64,000 nt of DNA from Pseudomonadota bacterium (GCA_023423535.1 JAFAFL010000133.1:1-64000), one strand, 5' to 3'; positions 42,371 to 51,617 are shown, counted from the first letter of the stretch. Notes: generated by a model not told the origin, from the letters alone. Translations and numbers: made by a program.

Positions 42371-42914
42371 GCCGCTTCACCCACCGGCGCGTGTCGCCCT
42401 CGCGCTGGAAGCCGGCGGAGGCGAACAGGCGAGAGTGCCCCCAGTGCGCCGCGGGCCCGGCCGGAGAGAGTCCGGCGGTGTCCCACGGATAGGCCTCCAC
42501 CTCCCGCGCCCCGCACTGCCTTGCGTATCGCAGCGCGCCCTCCACCAACGCGGAGGTCACGCCGGCGCCACGGTGCTCGCGCTTCACGAAGAGGCAGAGC
42601 AGCGTCCAGGCCTCTGCGTTTGCCTCCGGCATCGTGCGCGAGCTCGCGAGCTTCTCGTACGTGCGGCGCGGCGCGATCGAGCACCAGCCCACCGGCTCGT
42701 CTTCAATGAACGCGAGCACCCCCACCGGCACCTCCTGCGCGATGAGCCCCTCCATCGCCTCGCGGCGCGCGGTGCGGTCCATCGTGTGCGCGTCCCGGAA
42801 GCGCCACGCCGCGCACCAGCAGAACCCGGGACAGCCCTTCGAGGAGAAGAAGCGTTCGTAGAGCTCCGCCTCGGCGACGGTGACCGGGCGGACCGTGATG
42901 CCGGCGTTCGACAT
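42360..42914 (-). CDS. GNAT-family acetyltransferase
   Basis: A 184-aa protein with the GNAT core: LLCLFVKREHRGAGVTSALV (acetyl-CoA loop R/Q-x-x-G-x-G/A as REHRGAG) and a preceding strand LAFIEDEPVGWCSIAPR. The N-terminal CPGFCWCAAWRF segment is unusual and Cys/Trp-rich, as in a subset of GNATs of unknown substrate. It converges with the glutaredoxin-like gene with an 11-base overlap of the 3' ends. Confidence 0.85.
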   Translation of the reverse strand: MSNAGITVRPVTVAEAELYERFFSSKGCPGFCWCAAWRFRDAHTMDRTARREAMEGLIAQEVPVGVLAFIEDEPVGWCSIAPRRTYEKLASSRTMPEANAEAWTLLCLFVKREHRGAGVTSALVEGALRYARQCGAREVEAYPWDTAGLSPAGPAAHWGHSRLFASAGFQREGDTRRWVKRLRA

Positions 42915-42987
42915 GGCGAGGGGTGTTCTAGCGCGGTGACGAGCCTCTCTTCGAACTGCAGGCAGCCGCGGCGCGGGATGACGCGGA

Positions 42988-43653
42988 CTACTTCGGCGCG
43001 CCGAGGTAGCGGATCATCCCCACCAGCGCCTGCACCTCCGCCGGGGAGAGCTCGCCGGCGTAGCCATGAAGCTCGACGACCTCGCCGTCGCGGGTGACCT
43101 TCCCCTCCTCGAGGATGGCGTTGACGAGCTGCTTGTCCGTGCGCTTCGACTGCCAGGCCGCGAGGGTCATGTCCGCCGCCTTCAGCTTCTTGCCCTTCTC
43201 CGTCAGGCCCTTCCCGTCCGTGCCGTGACAGGCGCCGCACTTCGCCTTCCACTGCCGCTCCGTCTGCTTCGTCGGCGGCGCGACCGCGGCGACGGGGGCC
43301 GGGGCGGGCTTGACCACCGGCGCGGGCGTGGGCGCGGCGGCTTTGGGCTTCTCCGGAGCGGGCGCGGTCTTCACCTCGGCCACGGGCTGAGGAGCCGCGG
43401 GGACCTCAGGCTCCGCGACAGGCTCAACGACAGGCTCGACGACAGGCTCGACGACAGGCTCGGCGACAGGCTCGGCGACAGGCTCGGCGACAGGCAGGGA
43501 TGCGGCCTCACCCTCTGCAGCAGGGGCCGGCTTCGCGTGATGACAAGAGGCCTCCTCGACGGGCGCGGCCACGGGCTCGGGCACCCGCTTCGCGCAGGAG
43601 GCAAAGACCAGACACGCAACGCACACGACCACCGCCTCGAGCACTCGACGCAT
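42988..43653 (-). CDS. Class I cytochrome c lipoprotein with repetitive stalk
   Basis: A 221-aa protein. The signal peptide ends in a lipobox (FASC). A Pro/Ala/Glu/Val-rich stalk (residues 30-130) contains tetrapeptide repeats VAEP/VVEP encoded by a 12-bp tandem repeat. The C-terminal c-type haem domain has CGACH with GTDGKG and a distal Met in the segment GMIRYLG. It is thus a haem carrier held away from the membrane. The ATG at 43653, with GGGAGAGG upstream, is preferred over a GTG two codons earlier. It is the last gene of the formate dehydrogenase operon, 30 bases after fdhD, and may carry electrons to or from that enzyme. An additional CHH motif is close to the N-terminus. Confidence 0.85.
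   Translation of the reverse strand: MRRVLEAVVVCVACLVFASCAKRVPEPVAAPVEEASCHHAKPAPAAEGEAASLPVAEPVAEPVAEPVVEPVVEPVVEPVAEPEVPAAPQPVAEVKTAPAPEKPKAAAPTPAPVVKPAPAPVAAVAPPTKQTERQWKAKCGACHGTDGKGLTEKGKKLKAADMTLAAWQSKRTDKQLVNAILEEGKVTRDGEVVELHGYAGELSPAEVQALVGMIRYLGAPK
43417..43500. repeat. 12-bp tandem repeat inside cytochrome c gene
   Basis: Seven units of GACAGGCTCRRC start at 43417, 43429, 43441, 43453, 43465, 43477 and 43489, the last partial. On the coding strand they encode the VAEP/VVEP repeat of the stalk. The exact 12-bp period and high identity suggest recent slippage expansion, so stalk length may vary between strains. Confidence 0.88.
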
Positions 43654-43683
43654 GGGCACCTCTCCCTTCAGCTGTGACTGGGA

Positions 43684-44538
43684 CTACGCCGCGGGCACCG
43701 CGGCGAGACCGGCTCCGCAGACGCGGTCCGAACCCGAATAGACGTTCATCTTCTCGCCGCGGACGAAGCCGAGCAGCGTCAGCCCCGCCGCGCGCGCGAA
43801 CTGGACGGCGAGCGACGTGGGCGCCGACACGCTGGCCACGATGGGGATGCCCGCGCGCACCGCCTTCTGCACGATCTCCAGCCCCGCCCGCCCGCTCACC
43901 GTGAGCAGCTCCGCGCGCGGCAGAGCGGAAGACTCCGCTCGCCGCAGCAGCAGCGCCCCCACCACCTTGTCCACGGTGTTGTGACGGCCCACGTCCTCGT
44001 GCACCGCCAGAAGCTCTCCCTCCGCCGACCACGCGGCCGCGGCGTGCGTCCCTCCCGTCGCATCGAACGCGGGCTGGTGCTCGCGCAACCTCTCCATCGC
44101 CGCGCGGATCGCGGAGACCTCCCACACAGGCCCCCCGGGCAGCGGCGGCAAGCCGTCGAGCAGCTCGTCCACCGTCCTCCGACCGCACACCCCGCAGGCA
44201 CTGCTCACCGCGCCCTGCCGCTCCGCCCCGGACACCCGCTCCCACGCGATGCGCGCGCCGCCCGCGGGCCGCACGTCCACCACGTTCCCCCACCCCTCCT
44301 CTTCCGGGTTCCCGCAGTGCACGACGGAGGCGACGTCCTCCGCGCCCTCCAGCACCCGCTCGCCGTAGAGAAAGCCCAGCGTGAGCAGGTGGTCGTCGCC
44401 GGGTGTGCGCATCAGCGTGGCCACGACCTCGCCCGCGATGCGCACCTCCAGCGGCTCCTCCACCGCGACCCAGTCGGGGCTCTCCCCCCTCCCGGGTCGG
44501 CCGACCTCCATCCGCGCGAGCTGGTGCCGGAGCGCCAC
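43684..44538 (-). CDS. fdhD: Formate dehydrogenase accessory sulfurtransferase FdhD
   Basis: A 284-aa FdhD, which passes sulphur from a cysteine desulphurase to the molybdenum cofactor of formate dehydrogenase. The essential CxxC is in SACGVCGRRTVDELL near residue 116. Further family blocks are AVEEPLEVRI near 25, LGFLYGERVL, HEDVGRHNTVDKVVG near 180 and SGRAGLEIVQKAVRAGIPI. The GTG start is 3 bases after the fdhE stop. Needed here because the catalytic subunit is encoded in the same operon. Confidence 0.95.
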   Translation of the reverse strand: MALRHQLARMEVGRPGRGESPDWVAVEEPLEVRIAGEVVATLMRTPGDDHLLTLGFLYGERVLEGAEDVASVVHCGNPEEEGWGNVVDVRPAGGARIAWERVSGAERQGAVSSACGVCGRRTVDELLDGLPPLPGGPVWEVSAIRAAMERLREHQPAFDATGGTHAAAAWSAEGELLAVHEDVGRHNTVDKVVGALLLRRAESSALPRAELLTVSGRAGLEIVQKAVRAGIPIVASVSAPTSLAVQFARAAGLTLLGFVRGEKMNVYSGSDRVCGAGLAAVPAA

Positions 44539-44541
44539 GGC

Positions 44542-45417
44542 CTAGGTGGCCTCGAACAGCGCCGGCCCGAGCCGCGACCAGCCCCACTCCGCCGCCAGCA
44601 CGTCGAGGTGCAGCGTGGGCCAGTCCGCGCGCAGAAGGACCTGCCGCCCGTTCCGCGTGTCCGTCTTCACGTAGCCGCGGCACTCGTGGCAGGTGTCGAG
44701 CCGCAGCCCCGGCTCGCCCTCCACCTCCAGCACCTCGAGCTTCTGCGGCTTCTCGTTGCCGCAGTGGGGGCAGCCCACGCGGCGGTAGCGCCAGGTGCAG
44801 CCGCACAGCCCGCACCCGAGGTAGCGCACCCGCCCGCCGCCGACCTCCACCAGCTGCGCGGTGGCCGCCAGCGCGCCGCACCCGGGACAGTGCCCGTGGG
44901 TCCAGAGCGCCGCGTCACCGGCCTTCGCGCTGCCGAGCGACTCGCTGATGCCCTCCATCAACCGCTGCGTCGCGGTCCAGCCCACGAGCCGCAACATCGC
45001 GCCGATGCCGGGCTCGGGCGGCTCCGCCGGCGAGCCGTGCGAGAGCACCCACTGCGCCGCCGTCGCCCGCGCCACCGGTCCGGTGGAGAGCCAGGCGTCG
45101 AGCCTCGCGCACTCGTCCTTCAGCGCGCGGGGCAGCTCCGAGGCCGCGTCACCCGGGTCCTCCGTTGCCGCCCGCAGCCGCGCCGCCGCCGCGCCGAGGC
45201 ACTCCGCCAGCCGCGTGGCGGCCAGCGGGGCGAAGACCTCCGAGCGAAGGAGCGGCCAGCCGCGCTCCGCGTCGTCCCCCCAGCTCTCCCAGTCCGGAGG
45301 CGTGAGCGGGGCGGGCACGGAAGCCTTCACCGCCCGCGCCACCGCCTCCTCGACCTGCGCCACCGGCTGAAGCCAGGGGTGCGTGCCCAACCACGTCTCA
45401 CGAAGCCGCTGCGTCAT
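44542..45417 (-). CDS. fdhE: Formate dehydrogenase accessory protein FdhE
   Basis: A 291-aa FdhE, a rubredoxin-like iron-binding maturation factor for membrane formate dehydrogenases. It has several Cys pairs: HCPGCGALA near 185, YLGCGLCGCTWRYRR near 207, GCPHCGN near 224 and DTCHECRGYVKT near 250. The latter halves match the FdhE pattern CP.CGN..ph.l. The ATG at 45417 begins 5 bases after the stop of the fused electron-transfer subunit. The N-terminal half is helical and poorly conserved. Confidence 0.9.
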   Translation of the reverse strand: MTQRLRETWLGTHPWLQPVAQVEEAVARAVKASVPAPLTPPDWESWGDDAERGWPLLRSEVFAPLAATRLAECLGAAAARLRAATEDPGDAASELPRALKDECARLDAWLSTGPVARATAAQWVLSHGSPAEPPEPGIGAMLRLVGWTATQRLMEGISESLGSAKAGDAALWTHGHCPGCGALAATAQLVEVGGGRVRYLGCGLCGCTWRYRRVGCPHCGNEKPQKLEVLEVEGEPGLRLDTCHECRGYVKTDTRNGRQVLLRADWPTLHLDVLAAEWGWSRLGPALFEAT

Positions 45418-45422
45418 GGTCG

Positions 45423-47738
45423 TTACTCCGCGCCCTTCGGCGCATCCACCGGGAGGACCGGCAACTTCCTCAGGCCGAGGCCGAAGAGGAAGATCGTCGC
45501 GGCGATGAGGCCCACGCTGATGCCCCACTCCACGAGGCTCGGCGAGTAGGACTCCGGCACCAGCACCTGCGGCATCGGACCGGGCAGCGTCATCCCCAGC
45601 AGCACCACGCAGGCGCGGTGGAGAACGACGCCGCCTGCGACGAGCCCCGTGGCCCAGGCGAGGGTGGAGGCGCTCTTCGTGACCGCCGCGCGGTAGAGGA
45701 GGAAGAGCGGCAGCAGCCCGCCCACCCCGACCTCGAGGAGGAACACCAGCCCGAGGCCACCGTCGGCCACCGCGCCCAGCTGACCGCGCATCGCGAGGTC
45801 GGCGAAGCGCAGCGCCAGCGCGAGGCCCAGCGCCACCTGCGTCACCCGGCCCAGCGAGGCGAGGGGGACGATCGGCGTGGCGCGCCTGTAGGTCTTCGCC
45901 ATCCACAGCTCGACGAGGATGATGAGCGCGGTACCCGAGGCCACCGAGGTGACGAGGAAGTAGACCGGCATCATCGGCGACCACCACAGCTCGTGGAGCT
46001 TGTCCGGCATGAGCAGGAACAGCGACCCGAGCGAGCTCTGGTGCATGGTGGAGAAGGTCACCGCGGCCATCGCAGGGAGCAGCGGCGTGGCCTCCTCACC
46101 GGCCTTCGGACGGAAGAACCAGGCCAGCGCGCTGAAGGTGGCGAAGGCGAGGCCCGTCCACACGAAGTTGCGCGACATGAGGTACGTGAACAGGGTCACC
46201 GCCGTCACCACCCAGAGCGGCGCGAGCCGCTTCCAGGCCGCCATCGCCCGGTCGAGCTTCAGCCACTTGAGCGGCACCGGGAGGAACTCCACCGCGAGGA
46301 TGGTCACGTAGAGCGACACGCACCAGGAGACCTCGAACATCGCCGAGTGCTGGGGCGCGTTGAAGGCCAGCTGCCAGAAGTGCCAGGGCAGGCCGAGGTC
46401 CGCGAGCAGCGTCACCGCCACGAACGAGTAACTGAGCAGGCCCATGAGCAAGGCAGCTCTACCGAAGCGGTAGAGGTCGTGCCTCCGGAGGACGTAGATG
46501 AGACCGGCGGTGGCGAACGCGCCTGCGGCGAGCGCGATCCACACGAGGTCGAAGACGATCCACAGACCCCAGGCGTAGGTGTCGGAGAGGTTCGTCGTCG
46601 CGCCGAGCCCGAGGGCGAAGCGGGCGATGAGCGAGAGGACACCGCCGCCGATCAGCGCGGCGAGGACCTTGTTCGTCAGCGTCCACAGCGGGAGCTTCAG
46701 CGTCTCGAAGGTCGGGTGCGCGTGTGCGTCGTGCTTCACCGCCGAGGGCGCGGAGGGCGCCGAGACCTCGTAGGCGCTGCTCTTCTCCGGCACCGCCGGC
46801 GCGTGTCCGCCGCCGCCGCCGTCACCGTGACCGTCCGCCTCGACCTTCTCCTTGCGCAGCTTCAGCGCGTAGGTCGCACCGAGCACCGCGCCCACCGCGC
46901 TGACCGCGGGAGGCACCGCCGCGAGGGCGACGTGGCTCTTCGCCGGGATGCTCTCCTGCATCACCGGAGGCATGCCCAGCTCCTCGAACGGCACGGAGGC
47001 GAGGTAGAGCCAGCCGGTGCCGCCCGCCTCGCGCTCGCCGTAGACGTGGTCCACGTACTTGCCGGGGTTCTGGCGGATGCGGTCCTTCGCCTTCTCCAGC
47101 AGCTCGTCGCGGTCGCCGTACTCGAGCGCCCCCACCGGGCACTGCGAGACACAGGAGGGCTGCTCGTGCTTCTCCCGGAACGCGAGCTGGTTGTCCTCGG
47201 TGGTCTCGGCGCCGTTGCGCATGCCGGGAGCCTCCTCGAACTGACGGCCGAAGCACTGGTCGCACTTGTTGATGTGCGAGGCGCGGCCATCCCACTCCGC
47301 CGCGGGCGCGCCGAACGGGCAGGCCCACACGCAGTAACGGCAGCCCATGCACTTGTCGTAGTCGTAGGTGACCGCGCCGTCCGCCGCGACGTTCATCGCC
47401 GTGGTGGGACAGGCGGACACGCACGCCGGGTCGATGCAGTGCATGCACTGGCGCTTCACGAACACGTACTGCAGCCCGCCGGGCGCGCTGTCGTCCGGGA
47501 CCTCGTTGAAGGTGACGACGGTGCGGGTCTTGCCCGAGACCGCCGCCGGCTGCTGCAGGCTCGGCACCGCCGCGGAGAGCTCCGTCTTCTCCGCCGGCAG
47601 TCCGTTCCAGCTCTTGCAGCTGACCTGACAGGACCTGCAGCCGACACACTTGGTGGTGTCGACGAGGGTCCCCTTCCGCGCCACGACCTTCAGCTTCGCG
47701 CCCTCGCTCGTGGGCGTGACCTCACCGGCGGCGCTCAT
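45423..47738 (-). CDS. Formate dehydrogenase electron-transfer subunit: ferredoxin fused to NrfD-type membrane domain
   Basis: A 771-aa fusion. Residues 1-260 are a FdnH/HybA-type ferredoxin with four Cys clusters: CVGCRSCQVSCKSW, CMHCIDPACVSACP, CMGCRYCVWACPFGAP with CDQC, and CVSQCPVGALEYG. After a His/Asp/Gly linker, about residues 350-760 form an NrfD/HybB-like membrane domain with eight or more helices. It would take electrons from the catalytic subunit to the quinone pool. In most systems these are two proteins. Start: ATG at 47738 with GGGAGG upstream, overlapping the stop of the catalytic subunit by 4 bases. The domain order matches a simple gene fusion without loss of motifs. Confidence 0.88.
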   Translation of the reverse strand: MSAAGEVTPTSEGAKLKVVARKGTLVDTTKCVGCRSCQVSCKSWNGLPAEKTELSAAVPSLQQPAAVSGKTRTVVTFNEVPDDSAPGGLQYVFVKRQCMHCIDPACVSACPTTAMNVAADGAVTYDYDKCMGCRYCVWACPFGAPAAEWDGRASHINKCDQCFGRQFEEAPGMRNGAETTEDNQLAFREKHEQPSCVSQCPVGALEYGDRDELLEKAKDRIRQNPGKYVDHVYGEREAGGTGWLYLASVPFEELGMPPVMQESIPAKSHVALAAVPPAVSAVGAVLGATYALKLRKEKVEADGHGDGGGGGHAPAVPEKSSAYEVSAPSAPSAVKHDAHAHPTFETLKLPLWTLTNKVLAALIGGGVLSLIARFALGLGATTNLSDTYAWGLWIVFDLVWIALAAGAFATAGLIYVLRRHDLYRFGRAALLMGLLSYSFVAVTLLADLGLPWHFWQLAFNAPQHSAMFEVSWCVSLYVTILAVEFLPVPLKWLKLDRAMAAWKRLAPLWVVTAVTLFTYLMSRNFVWTGLAFATFSALAWFFRPKAGEEATPLLPAMAAVTFSTMHQSSLGSLFLLMPDKLHELWWSPMMPVYFLVTSVASGTALIILVELWMAKTYRRATPIVPLASLGRVTQVALGLALALRFADLAMRGQLGAVADGGLGLVFLLEVGVGGLLPLFLLYRAAVTKSASTLAWATGLVAGGVVLHRACVVLLGMTLPGPMPQVLVPESYSPSLVEWGISVGLIAATIFLFGLGLRKLPVLPVDAPKGAE

Positions 47739-50700
47739 CGTGCACCTCCCTTGCGCTCCAGGTTCACAAGGCAGGCCTTCGTCTCCTGGCACCAGGTGTT
47801 CGGGTCACCGGCGTCGATGGTGAGCACGTTGGTGGAGGGTCCGGTCGAGAGGCCCTTGTAGCCCCAGTTGTAGGGCATCCACACCACGTGGACGTCCTGG
47901 CCCTGGATGCGCATCGGCTGCATGCGCCGGGTGACGACCGCCTTCACCTCCACCTCGCCGCGCGCGCTCCAGACGCGGACCTTGTCGCCGTGGCGGATGC
48001 CCTTCGCCGTCGCCAGCCCTTCGCTGAGCTCCACCCACGGCTCCGGCGCCAGCTCGTTGAGCCAGGGGATGTTCCGGGTGATGGAGCCTGCGCACCAGTG
48101 CTCGGACATCGACGCCGTCGAGAGGACGAACGGGAAGTCCGACGAGGTGCCGATGGGCTGCTTGCCCTTGAGGCGCGGGTACTTCAGCACCGGGTTCACC
48201 TGCATCTCGGGGTGCAGGCGGTTCTTCACCGGGCTCTCCACCGGCTCGTACATCTCCGGCAGCGGGCCGTCACCGAGCACGCCGGAGGAGTCGCGCGGCT
48301 TGCCCGCCTCCTTCGGATCCGGCTCCTTGTAGGGCGCGGCGAAGAGCCGGCCCACGCCCTCGGCGGCCATGCGGAACGGGCGCTGGCCGTTCGGCGTGTC
48401 CGGACCATCCGTGGCCACCGGCACGTCGGGGGTGTCCCAGCCGGCCCACTTGCCCGCGGCCGCGTCCCACCAGACCAGCGCGCGCTCGGGGTCGAGCGGC
48501 TTGCCCTCGGTGTCGCACGAGGCCCGGTTGTAGAGGACGTGGATGTTGCCCGGCCAGGTCCACGCGAAGCCCGGGTAGATGCCGAGCTTGCTCGGGTCGG
48601 TCCGGTTGTCGCGCCGCTTGGAGAGGTTCTTTCCGCCGCCCATCACGCCCGCGTAGATCCACGAGCCGGACGACGTGGTGCCGTCACCCTTCAGCTCCGC
48701 GATCCCCTTCACCGGCTGACCGGTGGTGAGGTTCGTGCCGCTGATCTCGTTGAGCACGGCCTCGGCCCGGTTCTCCGCGGGGTAGTTCCACACCGCGTTG
48801 ACGATCGCCGCGTCGCGCGGGTCCGTGCTGTTGCCGACCTTCTGGCGGATGCGCCCGAAGAGGTCGTCGAGGATGTGCAGGTCGCTCCGGGCCTCACCGG
48901 GCGCGGGCACCGCGGCGTAGCGCCACTGCACCATGCGTCCGGAGCCGGTGATCGTCCCCTCCTTCTCCATGAAGTAGGCGGCGGGGAGCAGCAGCACCTC
49001 CGTCTTGATGCTCTTCGGGTCGGTGCCCGGGCGCTGCCAGAAGCAGGCGGTCTCCGTCTGCCAGAGGTCCTGCACCACGAGCATCTCGAGCCCGGCGAGC
49101 GAGTCGTGCACGAGGTTGAGGTTCGGGTTCGTGACGGCCGGGTTCTGGCCCATCACGTACATGAGCTTCATTTTCCCTTCGTGCGCGCTCTCCAGCATGC
49201 TGAAGACCGTGTAGTCCTTCGCCGCGTTCTTCTTCAGCAGCCAGCCGTACCCGAAGTCGTTCTCCGGCGTGGCCTTGTCGCCGAACCAGGACTTGAGGCA
49301 GTTGACGACGAAGCGCGCGCGGAAGGTTCCGTGCTTCTGGGTGAAGTCCGCCAGCGTGGGCTCGAGCTGCGTGGGCGCCGAGACGTAGCCGGTGAGGTAG
49401 TTGTGCAGCACCGACATGTCGCAGGCGCCCTGCACGTTCGGCTCACCGCGCAGCGCGTTCACGCCGCCGCCCACCTTGCCGATGTTCCCGAGCAGCAGCT
49501 GCATGATGCCGTAGCAGCGAATGCCCTGGACGCCGGTGGTGTGCTGCGTCATGCCCAGCGCGTAGAGGATGGTGCCGGGCCGGTTGTTCACCAGCAGGTC
49601 GGCGATCTCCTTGATCTGCGCCGCGGGGATGCCGCTGATCTCCTCGCCGATCTGGAACGTGTAGCGGGAGAAGTGCTGGCGCAGCCGCTGGAAGACGCAG
49701 CGCGGGTCGTCGAGGCTCTCCGCCTTCACCGGCCGGCCGTCCTCGCCGAGCACGTAGCCCCACGACGAGTTGTCGTACTTGAGCTTCGTCCCGTCGTAGC
49801 CGCTGAACACGCCCTCGTCGAAGGAGAAGCTGTCGTTGACGAGGAACGCGGCGTTGGTGTGCGTCCGGACGTACTCCTCGTCGTAGAGGCGCTCCTCGAC
49901 GATGTAGCGGATGATCGCGCCGAGGTACGCGATGTCCGCGCCGGGCCGCACCCGCGCGTAGACGTCGGCGCCCGCCGACGTACGCGTGAAGCGCGGATCC
50001 ACGTGGATGACCTTGGCGCCCTTGTCCTTGGCGCGGCGGATCCACTTCATCGCCATCACGTGGTTCTCGGCTGCGTTGCTACCCGCGATGAGGAAGACCT
50101 TCGCGTGCTGGAGATCCAGCCAGTGATTGGTCATCGCACCGCGGCCAAACGTGGCCCCCAAACTGGGGACCGTGGGGCTGTGTCAAAGTCGAGCTTGATG
50201 TTCGATGTAGGGTGACCCCAGCAGCCGCCCGAACTTCGCGTAGAGGTAGCACTCCTCGTTCGTGTTCTGCGCGCCGCCGAGGAAGCCCATCGCGTCGGTG
50301 CGGTTCGCCGGCACCTCCACGTCGCCCTTCTTGTCGGTGCTGATCCAGTTGTCCCTGCGGACCTGGAGCATCTTCGAGGAGACGCGGTCGAGCGCCTCGT
50401 CCCAGGAGATCTCCTGCCAGCGGTCCGAGCCCGGCGCGCGGTAGAGCGGCTTCGTCAGGCGCTGGTCGGAGGTGTGCGCGGCGCTGATGCCGGCGCCCTT
50501 CGAACAGAGCGCGCCCTCGTTGACCACGTGGTCCGGATCGCCCTCGAGGTTGAGCAGCTTTCCGTCGCGAACGTGCAGCACCATGCCGCAGTTGCACGAA
50601 CAGAAGTTGCACGCGGAGGTGAACTCCTGCGTGCCACTGAGCTTGAGGTTCTTCGTCTGGGCCCGGACCTCGCCGAGGTTCACACCGAGCTGACCCAGCG

Positions 50701-50773
50701 CCACCCCAGCCCCGGCGGTGCCGGCAACGGCCCCTCCCACGAGCTTGAGGTACGACCGCCGCGTAATCGCCAT
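47735..50773 (-). CDS. fdnG: Selenocysteine-containing formate dehydrogenase catalytic subunit
   Basis: A 1012-aa molybdopterin enzyme read through one in-frame TGA at 50185-50183 (residue 197). Both sides are in the same frame and join as HQARL-U-HSPTVPSLGATF, the conserved active-site segment in which FdnG of E. coli carries Sec196. The N-terminus has a Tat signal (TRRSYLKLV, residues 4-12) and a [4Fe-4S] site at Cys55, Cys58, Cys62 and Cys90. Later blocks are typical of formate dehydrogenase: TFGRGAMTNHWLD, SNAAENHVMAMKW and a C-terminal molydopterin-dinucleotide-binding domain (SMSEHWCAGSITRN). It oxidises formate to CO2 outside the membrane. The ATG at 50773, with AAGGGAG upstream, starts the Tat signal. 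Splitting it into two genes or calling it broken would be wrong. Confidence 0.93.
50153..50185 (-). promoter_or_regulatory. SECIS-like element after the UGA selenocysteine codon
   Basis: On the minus strand, 11 bases after the TGA, GGTCCCC (50171-50165) pairs with GGGGGCC (50159-50153) through seven pairs including one G-U, with the loop AGTTT. Bacterial SECIS elements are hairpins immediately 3' of the UGA whose apical loop contains a GU pair bound by SelB. Position, size and loop fit. The exact SelB contacts are not proven by sequence alone. Confidence 0.72.
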
Positions 50774-50840
50774 GGAGACGCTCCCTTGAGGCATCCACCG
50801 CAGGCCTTGCGGATCGGTCGCCTCTGGGGACATGGCGCGT

Positions 50841-50856
50841 TGCATCGGCCAGGCCA
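50841..50856 (-). promoter_or_regulatory. Candidate sigma54 (-24/-12) promoter of the formate dehydrogenase operon
   Basis: The minus strand reads TGGCCTGGCCGATGCA, matching TGGCAYG-N4-TTGCA at the invariant GG and GC spaced by 10 bases and at most flanking positions. Initiation about 12 bases downstream would leave a leader of roughly 58 bases to the ATG at 50773. Sigma54 promoters drive formate-related genes in other bacteria. Chance matches occur in GC-rich DNA, so confidence is moderate. The rest of the 50774-50972 gap shows no further element. Confidence 0.45.
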
Positions 50857-50972
50857 CGGCTATTCCCAGAGTGGAGCGAGGCCGCCCGCAGCGCCGGAGA
50901 GCGCAACCGCTGCGCAGGGCCCCGAAGGGCTCGCGCAACCGATGCGCCCCCCGTCGCGCGGGACGGTCGGGA

Positions 50973-51617
50973 TCAGGCCTCCGTGGCCTCGTGCGGCGCC
51001 AGCTGGGCCTCCACGAAGCCGCGCAGGCCGGGCAGCTGGTAGCTCCAGAAGGCCGCCACCGCCTCGCGCAGGGCCCTCTCGTCGGCGTGCGCCTCGAGAA
51101 TGGCCGCCACTGTCCGGCGGGTGTTCTCGAAGAGCCGCTCGAGCACGAAGCGCCGCGGCGCGGAGAGCTTGTGCCCCGGCCGGAGCTCCCGCAGGTGTGC
51201 GGTGACGCTCGCGGTCAGTAGCGCGACGAATCGCTCGCCGAAGTGCGCGTAGGCGGTGCCCTCGGCGCGGTCGAGGAGCACCACGCACTGCAGCCGGTGA
51301 CGCACCCAGAACTCCAGCAGCGCGTCCGCCTCGTCCGACCGCGGCGGCCCGGAGTCCCCGCTCCGCAACATGCCGCGCCCCAGCGCCTTCAACCGGCGCT
51401 CGAGCAGCCGCTCCAGCTCCGCCGCGAGCTCCGGCGGCACGACCGCGTCGAAGAGCTCGGCCTTGCCCGGGTAGTAGCGGTAGAGCGTGGCCGTCCCCAG
51501 GCCCGCGCGCTCGGCGATGAGGCCCATCGCGGTCCCCGAGAGCCCGCGCTCGGCGAACAGCCCCAGCGCGGCCTCGAGGATGCGCCCGCGCAATTCCTCC
51601 TTCAGCACCTGCGGCAT
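50973..51617 (-). CDS. TetR-family transcriptional regulator
   Basis: A 214-aa repressor. The N-terminal HTH is standard (RGRILEAALGLFAERGLSGT, then GLGTATLYRYYPGKAELFDA). The C-terminal ligand domain is helical, with no recognised ligand signature. The ATG shares one base with the stop of the amidase gene upstream, so the two are cotranslated. A perfect 10-bp inverted repeat in front of the amidase gene is the likely operator, indicating autoregulation of the amidase-TetR unit. Confidence 0.92.
   Translation of the reverse strand: MPQVLKEELRGRILEAALGLFAERGLSGTAMGLIAERAGLGTATLYRYYPGKAELFDAVVPPELAAELERLLERRLKALGRGMLRSGDSGPPRSDEADALLEFWVRHRLQCVVLLDRAEGTAYAHFGERFVALLTASVTAHLRELRPGHKLSAPRRFVLERLFENTRRTVAAILEAHADERALREAVAAFWSYQLPGLRGFVEAQLAPHEATEA

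Noticed and set aside
47735..50161. Separate gene starting at TTG 50161
   Set aside because: It is the continuation of the formate dehydrogenase frame after the selenocysteine TGA; it lacks a start signal and the N-terminal cluster domain.
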